This document shows positions 35,605-41,753 of a stretch of DNA of 41,753 bases, piece after piece. The stretch comes from Candidatus Nitrosocosmicus agrestis (GTDB lineage: Archaea; Thermoproteota; Nitrososphaeria; Nitrososphaerales; Nitrososphaeraceae), in contig NZ_VUYS01000007.1 in the NCBI RefSeq assembly GCF_008389435.1, forward strand, positions 86,391-128,143. The letters are read 5' to 3'. Position numbers and translations under genes: made by a program. Every line of letters starts with the position of its first letter. Position 1 is the stretch's first letter. The notes below the pieces were generated by a model. That model was not told the origin of the DNA. It worked only from the letters and a program-made list of their open reading frames with translations, and did no database searches.

Positions 35605-36852
35605 TTAGTTGTCATCATTATTGCTATCACCATCATTCTCGTCGCTATTGCCATCATTGGTCTCGGTGTTCTCATCTCCACTGTTGTCATCGCCATTACT
35701 ATTTTCATTCTCATCATCATTACCACCGTTTGTAGAATCCGAATTAGAGTTTGATGGAGGACCTTGGTCCTTTTCCGAAGAATCTTCATCATCTCCTTCA
35801 CTTTCTTCTTCTCTTTCAGCTTCTTCACATTCAGAGGAACTGCCACCAGAAGAGCCTGGTTTTTCACTGCAGTTATTATCATCAAACCATGGATTACCCT
35901 GGTCATCTGTTTTCTTTTCTCCGCGTTGATCATCTCCGTCATCATCATCGTTGTTATCATCGTTGTCATTATCCCTGGCGTTGAATTCATCATCTTTGTT
36001 ATTTACGATTAATGGTGGATTGTTTACAGGTAAACCATTATTCAAACTATAATCGCTAATTGTAGTAGACCCTCCAGTTGAAGCAAACGGTGTTTTTGTA
36101 TTGAGGGGAGTGCTCATTGCACTTTGAGATGAATCAACATTTAAAGAATAAAATGCTCCTTGGGATTTAGTTTTGTTATCTGTAATTGTAATATCAAATG
36201 GTGCCATTTGATTCTGAGGCAGGTTTTCTACGTTTAGTCCAAAGCTTTGTGTTCCAATAACACCTAAACTCGAATTATCATAAAATGTTACAACGAGGTT
36301 TAAGGACTGTTCAGGATTTTGACCTTGATTTATAATATTACCTGTGATATGAGGATTTCCAGACGTATCCAAAAATGAACCACTTCCATTCAAAACAAGA
36401 TTTGCAGGTTTTTCATCTGTTGAAGGCTGAGATGAGGCGATAAATTCCATAAAGTTAAACTTGCCTAATATTTGCTGAGGATCCTGTATTACTATATCAA
36501 AAGGTGATAATTCACCAGTTCTTAAAGTATTGATAGATGTAAAAGCAGAGTGATTTCCAATTACAACATTGTTAGTTGTATTAGAAAGAATGGCCGTAAT
36601 TTCAACATTGTTTTGTGGTTGAGTAGAAGTATTATTTACCTCACCAACAATATGGAATTTACCTAAATCGTCTGAATATGTAGAAGTGCTTAGAATCTGG
36701 ATAGGATTAGAATCCAATGTTTGTGCAGATGCCATTGAAGAACCAATTGAGACAGAATTCAATCCACTAAAACTAAAAACCGAACACAAAAGTGAGATCA
36801 TAATCAGAGGAATTAGCATTACACTTTGAGTATTTCTATTCGAAAATGACAT
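35605..36852 (-). CDS. Secreted protein with two FxLYD-like domains and a long acidic tail
   Basis: The 415-aa product has a signal peptide (MLIPLIMISLLCSVFSFSGL...SAQT) and two similar beta domains. One contains GKFHIVGEVNNTSTQPQNNV, the other GNPHITGNIINQGQNPEQSL; these are FxLYD-type (xxIxGxVxNxSxxxxxxVxVxxxxYD). From about residue 275 the protein is a low-complexity Asp/Glu/Asn/Ser tail with only two Cys. Such tails suit halo- or divalent-cation binding at the cell surface, or repulsive spacing. The same DNA gives long artificial frames on other strands because of its GAT/TCA repetition. Confidence 0.8.
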   Translation of the reverse strand: MSFSNRNTQSVMLIPLIMISLLCSVFSFSGLNSVSIGSSMASAQTLDSNPIQILSTSTYSDDLGKFHIVGEVNNTSTQPQNNVEITAILSNTTNNVVIGNHSAFTSINTLRTGELSPFDIVIQDPQQILGKFNFMEFIASSQPSTDEKPANLVLNGSGSFLDTSGNPHITGNIINQGQNPEQSLNLVVTFYDNSSLGVIGTQSFGLNVENLPQNQMAPFDITITDNKTKSQGAFYSLNVDSSQSAMSTPLNTKTPFASTGGSTTISDYSLNNGLPVNNPPLIVNNKDDEFNARDNDNDDNNDDDDGDDQRGEKKTDDQGNPWFDDNNCSEKPGSSGGSSSECEEAEREEESEGDDEDSSEKDQGPPSNSNSDSTNGGNDDENENSNGDDNSGDENTETNDGNSDENDGDSNNDDN

Positions 36853-37215
36853 TTTAATTATATTATAAAATGAAAATATGTATAAAATAATTACGTAAAA
36901 AAATTAACAATGTTTATTCTACTTTTTAATTGTTGAAAATAATTCCACATCATAAATGCAAAATGAAGTATATTTTCCATGATTGATTTATTGTTAAGCA
37001 AATACTTTATCCACTTCTATAAATGAAATGAACTCTCATCATTATAATAGTTCATAGATTCAGATTCAGAGTCAGATGGAGATTCATATTTGAATTAAAC
37101 TAAATCATAATTACATTTCTAATGTGCTATTCAAAATTATACTGAATAGGATAAAAAGCAGGCAAACGATCGTTAATTTTCCCCTCTATTATGCTATCTG
37201 TAATCAATGGTTCAG

Positions 37216-37479
37216 TAGCTATCATTATATTAATTCTTTTATTTTTATCATAAATTTGACCGATAGCTTCCTTAATCGATTTATTATCAGTAACATCAAA
37301 CATAAAATGTCTAAGGGTAGATTTTCTTTATTAGATATTCCCATCATCTTGCTGGAAGCATTCAAGTTTCGTATAGTAGCATACGTATGAAATCCTTACC
37401 TTGCTAATGCCAGAGAAATCTCAAATCCTATCCCAGTGTAACTTCCTGTAACAAGAGCAATCCGTGATGCTTTGCTCAT
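37216..37479 (-). pseudogene. N-terminal SDR pseudogene, duplicate of the gene at 9.6-10.4 kb
   Basis: From the old start at 37479 the minus strand gives MSKASRIALVTGSYTGIGFE, then ISLALAR and a TAA, then GFHTYATIRNLNASSKMMGI, and after a frameshift DVTDNKSIKEAIGQIYDKNK. This follows the intact SDR residue by residue over about 85 positions, including the TGxxxGIG loop, then homology ends abruptly near 37216. The upstream TATA region is conserved. It is a truncated, broken paralogue. Confidence 0.85.
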
Positions 37480-37620
37480 AAATAACCATTATTATATTTA
37501 TTTATAAGGATATATTAATAGCATAAATTTTTAGATATCATCAAACATTTATTCATATTTGTTTTTAATTCATTTTTTTATGTTCTGTTAATAAAGACCT
37601 TATTAAATTAAGGTAGTCGC

Positions 37621-37880
37621 TATAGACACTTTTACTAATGCAAATTACTATCGACGAGAGTATGAACACCCTGTGCAAATGTCTCTTAACTTTCAATATT
37701 GAAGTATAAAATCTCATTATCTATCAAATTAAACCCTTGGACACAAGAAACGGATTCAAACCCTATCCTCTGCTTGTCATCGATGATTAATACAGTCAAG
37801 ATCATAGTCTGTAAATCTTTTGAATATAAACCCGAGATTATGTAATATAACTTTAAGTTCCAAACTTTGACTGGGTTATT
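37621..37880. repeat. Duplicate of the composite tRNA-like region (copy of 10581-10840)
   Basis: The order is the same as upstream of the intact SDR gene: a CGAGAGTATGA block at about 37655, a family 2 T arm (AGAAACGGATTCAAACCC, 37746-37763), TGTAAATCTTTTGAATATAA and a worn family 1 core ending in TTCCAAACTTTGACTGG. Together with the pseudogene it defines a segmental duplication of about 670 bp. Confidence 0.7.
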
Positions 37881-38566
37881 TTTATATTTTTGAAAATAAA
37901 TTATTGTTTTTTTTAAACATAAAGATACTAGAAAATGTTGCAGAATTGTCTTAACAAACTCTAATATTTATTATTTGCCTTGTTATATGTACATCAAATA
38001 TTGACTATGCGAAGGATTGGGTCGAATCAAATGGCACCAGATTACCGATGTTACCAAAAGTAGATCAGTATTTGTTATTCATTCAAACTTTTTTATAAAC
38101 ATTAATGCAATCATTGAAGTACCTAAAAATGTTGCAGTCCAGTATAACCATAGATCACCTATACTAAAGATAATAATAACAATAGATCTATTAAATGAGT
38201 AGGATTCATGAATACGTCAGATATAAAAGTTAAAGAGAATATTGAAATACAATATTGAAATAAAATTCACAATACAATAATACCATCTTACCGCTAAAGT
38301 ACCAGAACTAGTAGAGTCTATATAATTAACTTCAGTGATGAGGTAATGGTCAAATAAATAATAGGCAAGATCCCAGGTTGGTTAATCACATAGTCCTAAT
38401 AGGTTTTAAAAGGAATTATATTTGTTGGTTTGAATTGATGAATTCAAACAATACAATAAACACTATTATTCATCCATTATAAACTAAACTGTAATTACAT
38501 TTTTCATGCAAAGATTGAGAAGGACGATATATACATATAGTATCATGGCAAAATATATTTGAGAAC
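37881..38566. other. Intergenic, no feature seen
   Basis: A/T-rich. Only the probable promoter of the DsbA-like gene is suggested, by GATATATACATA at 38526-38537. Confidence 0.4.
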
Positions 38567-39292
38567 ATGATTTCCACTCAAAGGAGTCTTAAGGTTTATT
38601 TACTTTTAGTCTCTGCATGTTTCTTATTTTTGGTATTAAATATAGCATATATTGAATCAACTCAGGCTTTAAATAGAATCATTTTACCTTATGCAGCGGC
38701 TCAATCCCCAGAAAATTTAACGTTATCTACTCTAATTAGTCAAGGATCACCGTATCAAGGAAATCTAAATTCTTCATTAGTAATTATCGATTTCAGCGAT
38801 TTTCAATGTTACCTGTGTAAGAGGTATGTAGACAATACAGAACAACAAATCAACTCTACTTATGTCCAACCTGGTAAAGCAGTATATGTATTTAAGCATC
38901 TTCCAAATAGAGGCTTTGATTCAAAGAATGCTTCAATAGCAGCACAATGCACAAACGATCAAGGTAAATTCTGGGAGTTTCATAAGACTTTGTATGCTGA
39001 TCAAGGTCCAATAGACTCTGGTTGGGTTAATACCGAAAACTTGAAGAAATTTGCGAATGAAATACCCAATATGAATATTACCCAGTTTGAATCATGTCTT
39101 GATACTAAAAAATATGAGTCATTTGTAGACAAAGATATTGCCATGGCAAATTCTTTGGGATTTACAGAAACCCCGTCTTTTATAATAATGAATAGTGAAG
39201 GTTCCAACATAGAAAAAATTCAAGGTCCAAAACCATTTCCGATATTTAAGTCAATAATCGATAACCTTGAAAGTAAAATATCCAACAAATAA
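38567..39292 (+). CDS. DsbA-like thioredoxin-fold thiol oxidoreductase, exported
   Basis: The 241-aa product has an N-terminal signal anchor (VYLLLVSACFLFLVLNIAYI). It then has the DSBA-type Thioredoxin_4 fold: VIIDFSDFQCYLCKR with the active site Cys81-YL-Cys84, and the cis-Pro loop TETPSF (Pro203). A second pair, Cys128 (AAQCTND) and Cys177 (FESCLD), is typical of archaeal/Gram-positive DsbA relatives. The enzyme should form or isomerise disulfides outside the membrane. Its stop codon is directly followed by the ATG of a membrane protein with its own CxxC, so the two are probably one redox unit. Confidence 0.9.
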   Translation: MISTQRSLKVYLLLVSACFLFLVLNIAYIESTQALNRIILPYAAAQSPENLTLSTLISQGSPYQGNLNSSLVIIDFSDFQCYLCKRYVDNTEQQINSTYVQPGKAVYVFKHLPNRGFDSKNASIAAQCTNDQGKFWEFHKTLYADQGPIDSGWVNTENLKKFANEIPNMNITQFESCLDTKKYESFVDKDIAMANSLGFTETPSFIIMNSEGSNIEKIQGPKPFPIFKSIIDNLESKISNK

Positions 39293-39802
39293 ATGTCAGG
39301 GCTAGACGCATTTAAAATAGTATACAGTTCAAATCCAATTTTATATATCGGATTTGCTATTCTGGTATTCGTATTATTTTGGATTTTTTTTAATATTTAT
39401 GAAGAATTACTTTATTTTGACCCTATACTTTATTTTTATCTACCAGACGACGCTATAGTTGGATTTATCCTATCTACCGCAAGCGCATTACTTCTTGGAG
39501 TTGTCATTCCAATGAACATTTACCTTTTGAAAAATTCAAAAATTAAATTAGATAAATCGTTAATATCCAGCTCATTTTTAACATTCATAACTAGTTTCTG
39601 TGCTAGTTGCTCTTCAATAGGATTTATAATAATTTCTACTTTTGGGAGTGCAGGTATCATTGCTACTTCGTTTCTTACAAATTATCAAATTCCACTAAGA
39701 CTAGTCTCGTTAGGCATTTTGATTTTAGCTTTATACACTGTGAGTCGCAAATTAATGAACAACTGTTCAATAAATCATATGGAAAATAATAGTTTAAAAT
39801 GA
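39293..39802 (+). CDS. Integral membrane protein with CASC motif, possible redox partner of the DsbA-like protein
   Basis: The 169-aa product has four to five membrane helices: PILYIGFAILVFVLFWIFF, DAIVGFILSTASALLLGVVI, SLISSSFLTFITSFCASCSS, SIGFIIISTFGSAGIIATSF and LVSLGILILALYTVS. The CxxC motif Cys103-AS-Cys106 lies in or at the edge of a helix, as in thiol-transferring membrane proteins of the CcdA/DsbB/VKOR kind. I cannot assign it to any of those families. Zero spacing to the DsbA-like gene implies co-translation. A role in reoxidising or reducing that partner is inference. Confidence 0.75.
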   Translation: MSGLDAFKIVYSSNPILYIGFAILVFVLFWIFFNIYEELLYFDPILYFYLPDDAIVGFILSTASALLLGVVIPMNIYLLKNSKIKLDKSLISSSFLTFITSFCASCSSIGFIIISTFGSAGIIATSFLTNYQIPLRLVSLGILILALYTVSRKLMNNCSINHMENNSLK

Positions 39803-39869
39803 AATAGATTATTTTCTTAGGCAAACTCTGAATGAGAGAATTATAAGAAAAAGGGGTAAACTAAATATC

Positions 39870-39897
39870 AAATATCATTTAGCAAATATCATTTAGC
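39870..39897 (+). repeat. Perfect tandem 14-bp duplication
   Basis: AAATATCATTTAGC occurs twice in a row between convergent genes. It is a small replication-slippage type repeat of no evident function. Confidence 0.6.
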
Positions 39898-39924
39898 AAA
39901 AAGTTGTTAATACATTGTAAAAGA

Positions 39925-40896
39925 TCAATCTAAAAACTCTTTTTGTATCAAATCTCTATTTACACCAACTGCTGCTTTAAGTCCATCTGCAGCGGCTATA
40001 ATTAATTGGGCAGGTGCAAATACAGAAGCATCACCTGCAGCATAAACACCCGGAACACTCGTTCTTCCGTAAAAGTCCACTAAAATGCCTCCAAGTGAAT
40101 TATATTCGCATCCTAATTTTTTGGCAAAATCAGAAGCCTGTATTGGTTGAGGTAAAACAAAACCACCTTTTCTAATTATGCTATCTCCATTTTCAAAAAT
40201 TATTTTTTCCATTTGTCCATTTTCTCCTTCAAATTTTGTAATTTTATTCTCAAATATCTTTATACCCTTGTTAAGAATCAAACGCTTTTGCTCAGGATTT
40301 AAAACAGGTTTACCATTTGTACATACAATAAGGTCTTTGGACCAATTAAAGACAGTCTGAATGAAATGAAAACCCTGTGTTTGTTCTTCTATGATAACAG
40401 CTAAAGGTTTATCTCGCATTTCCCACCCGTCGCAGTATGGACAATTAAACAAACTTTTACCATAATAGGTTGAAATATTTTCTATATCTGGCAGAACATC
40501 TCTTAAGCCAGTAGATATAATTATGGTCTTTGATTGATAAAGGTCTTTGTTATCGGTAGCTATTTCAAATAATTGATCTTTTTTAATTATTGAGGTTACC
40601 TTTTCTTCTTTATATATGACAGAAGGATATTTAGTTATGTCCTTGTGAGCAATTTCTCTAAATTCTTTGGGTCTTATTCCATCTGGTGTAATAAATCCAT
40701 GAGATTCTTGTGTGACTGCATTTCTCGCATTATCGTTGTCAAATAAAACTGTGCTTCGTCTTGCTCGTCCTAATACAAGAGCAGCATTTAAACCCGCCGG
40801 ACCACCTCCAATAATGGCACAATCAAATAAACTATTCAAGAGCACTCGGGGAATAGGTGATAACAGTGGTCTTATAATTTTGTCGCTTAATAGCAT
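39925..40896 (-). CDS. Thioredoxin-reductase-like FAD/dithiol oxidoreductase
   Basis: The 323-aa product has the FAD-binding FDCAIIGGGPAGLNAALVLG (GGGPAG, 30-35), the redox pair Cys152-PY-Cys155 (FNCPYCDGWE) and the C-terminal FAD motif VPGVYAAGDAS. The order is that of low-molecular-weight thioredoxin reductases. The CPYCDGWE motif and the ESHGFITPDGI segment fit the subgroup of TrxR-like dithiol oxidases and ferredoxin-dependent reductases. The NADPH-domain glycine loop (GxGxxA/G) is replaced by IIEEQTQGFHF, so NADPH use is doubtful. It may use another electron carrier or oxygen. It lies convergent to the DsbA pair, 120 bases away. Confidence 0.88.
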   Translation of the reverse strand: MLLSDKIIRPLLSPIPRVLLNSLFDCAIIGGGPAGLNAALVLGRARRSTVLFDNDNARNAVTQESHGFITPDGIRPKEFREIAHKDITKYPSVIYKEEKVTSIIKKDQLFEIATDNKDLYQSKTIIISTGLRDVLPDIENISTYYGKSLFNCPYCDGWEMRDKPLAVIIEEQTQGFHFIQTVFNWSKDLIVCTNGKPVLNPEQKRLILNKGIKIFENKITKFEGENGQMEKIIFENGDSIIRKGGFVLPQPIQASDFAKKLGCEYNSLGGILVDFYGRTSVPGVYAAGDASVFAPAQLIIAAADGLKAAVGVNRDLIQKEFLD

Positions 40897-41022
40897 CGTA
40901 GAATTGGATTTGACATACTCTTACAAGACACAATTGAACAAACGATATTTAATACAGAATCTAACAAAAAAATCATTAGTTTTGGACAGCGATTCCATCT
41001 CTATTATTCTTTTGAGCTTTAG

Positions 41023-41565
41023 TCAGTGCACATTATGCTCCGTTGATTGATAAGTCATAAATTGATTAATAGAATTTACTAGACTCGAATTATTTGTATT
41101 TAATAGTAATATCGAGCCATTTTTTAAATCCTGTACCTGGTATTGTATTTGATCTTTGTTTTGGGTCATAGCATCTATGCCAGGAACTAATTGTTGATGA
41201 ATGAAGAATGGTTTTGTAAAGTTTCCTTCAGTAAAATCATGTTGTATATCCCTAATGTGATTTCTAATTTGATTAATCGTTTGATTATCATTCTCATCTA
41301 ATGACATTATTTTTATTTGGCCCCCATCCTTAGTTGAAGAGAATCCATGAGTGATCTTATTTTGATCAAATCCCATGGCGATGGCGCCTCTTTGCATCAT
41401 TGAAGTCATATTGTGACTATTCATAGGCTGCGATGATCCATTCTGTGAAGGCGCTAAAGACGATTCTTGCGCATAAATAACAATAAAGATAGTATTGAAA
41501 AATTGGAACATGATAAATGTAAAATAAATAATTCCAATAACTCGTAAATTAATTGAGTATATCAT
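41023..41565 (-). CDS. Secreted protein of a GFDQxKITH family, unknown function
   Basis: The 180-aa product has a signal peptide at about 8-32 (IGIIYFTFIMFQFFNTIFIV). The mature domain contains GAIAMGFDQNKITHGFSSTK, DGGQIKIMSLDENDNQTINQ and IRNHIRDIQHDFTEGNFTKP, then FFIHQQLVPG. This pattern (MGFDQxxxTHHF...DGGxIxI...IRxHxxxIxxxFxxGxFxxPxxxH) occurs in small periplasmic/secreted bacterial and archaeal proteins, often near metal-resistance genes. The conserved His residues could bind metal. The biochemical role is not known to me. ATG 41565 has a TTATAAG box at about -25. Confidence 0.72.
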   Translation of the reverse strand: MIYSINLRVIGIIYFTFIMFQFFNTIFIVIYAQESSLAPSQNGSSQPMNSHNMTSMMQRGAIAMGFDQNKITHGFSSTKDGGQIKIMSLDENDNQTINQIRNHIRDIQHDFTEGNFTKPFFIHQQLVPGIDAMTQNKDQIQYQVQDLKNGSILLLNTNNSSLVNSINQFMTYQSTEHNVH

Positions 41566-41617
41566 GATAATTATCGATGTGAGTACTTATAATAAAAGAT
41601 TTGTTCATTCGGCGCTG

Positions 41618-41752
41618 TTAACTTAGCGAAAAATCTATAGCTTGAAGATGTCCGTTTTCTGATATATTGACCAAAAGAAACAGGACATCTTCGTCAGATA
41701 TTGACCGTGCATTGTATTTGTATTTTCTTGGCTTGTCAACTAGAGGTGTTTC
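41618..41752 (-). CDS. 3' end of a gene entering from the right edge
   Basis: Forty-four codons stay open from the window edge to TAA at 41618-41620: ETPLVDKPRKYKYNARSISD, then EDVLFLLVNISENGHLQAID and FSLS. They look protein-like (basic, then an amphipathic helix). Too short to assign. A 10-bp inverted repeat lies inside it (41644-41653 and 41683-41692). Confidence 0.45.
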   Translation of the reverse strand, partial: ETPLVDKPRKYKYNARSISDEDVLFLLVNISENGHLQAIDFSLS

Positions 41753-41753
41753 C

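Noticed and set aside
35520-36012. Several long frames with Met/Thr-, Ser/Leu- or His-rich repeats
   Set aside because: They are other-frame readings of the repetitive Asp/Glu/Asn codons of the acidic-tailed secreted protein.
37124-37390. 88-codon + strand frame
   Set aside because: It is antisense to the SDR pseudogene, whose minus-strand reading is clearly homologous to an intact gene.
10609-37880. CRISPR array formed by the recurring repeats
   Set aside because: Copies are kilobases apart, degenerate and unequal in length, with no regular spacers and no cas genes.
38017-38202. 61-codon + strand frame with TTG start
   Set aside because: No promoter box at the right distance and no protein-like pattern beyond A/T-rich codons.

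Overview
The window looks like part of a soil-type ammonia-oxidising archaeon (Nitrososphaerota/Thaumarchaeota, probably the Nitrososphaera-Nitrosocosmicus side). The reasons are low G+C by eye, mostly leaderless genes with a TATA-like box 20-30 bases before the start codon, an intron-containing archaeal tRNA-Ser, a TFS-type zinc-ribbon protein, a stand-alone ATP-cone protein and many secreted proteins rich in N-glycosylation sequons. This assignment is inference from gene content; there is no rRNA gene or core ammonia-oxidation gene here.

Layout. 0-1.3 kb: the 3' part of a NimA-like flavoprotein, an unknown gene, and a tRNA-Ser(CGA) that appears to carry two introns. 1.3-15.4 kb: a possible structured RNA, a patatin-like lipase, a divergent receiver protein, a methyltransferase, an ATP-cone protein, a TFS-like zinc ribbon, wrecks of an alpha/beta hydrolase and a PQQ sugar dehydrogenase, a short-chain dehydrogenase, a metzincin-like protease, and two tandem secreted paralogues. 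15.35-25.7 kb: this stretch opens with a second copy of the tRNA-Ser 3' end, next to what looks like an N-terminal remnant of an archaeal integrase. It holds an unknown 353-residue protein, a metallo-beta-lactamase-fold hydrolase, a large PKD-type surface protein and a three-gene secreted/membrane operon, and ends at a third copy of the tRNA-Ser 3' end. 25.7-31 kb: secreted proteins, a PKD-type pseudogene and an aldo/keto reductase. 31-34.7 kb: a probable copper-handling group (YtkA-like protein, YHS protein, CopC-like protein). Two TACA-N2-TGTA operator-like palindromes sit in its divergent promoter. 35.6-38.5 kb: an acidic-tailed surface protein and a decayed duplicate of the dehydrogenase region. 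38.5-41.75 kb: a thiol-redox group (DsbA-like protein, CxxC membrane protein, thioredoxin-reductase-like flavoprotein) and a secreted protein.

The most unusual signal is non-coding. About a dozen degenerate intergenic sequences resemble the 3' half (variable arm plus T arm) of a class II tRNA. Two of them are fused exactly to the real tRNA-Ser 3' end and its downstream flank. With the integrase-like remnant, this reads as a stack of old tRNA-targeted integration events whose attachment-site debris remains between the genes. The second notable item is the copper promoter: each divergent gene has its own palindrome 7-9 bp beyond its TATA box, and the palindromes are about three helical turns apart. 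All functions below are read from sequence without database searches.
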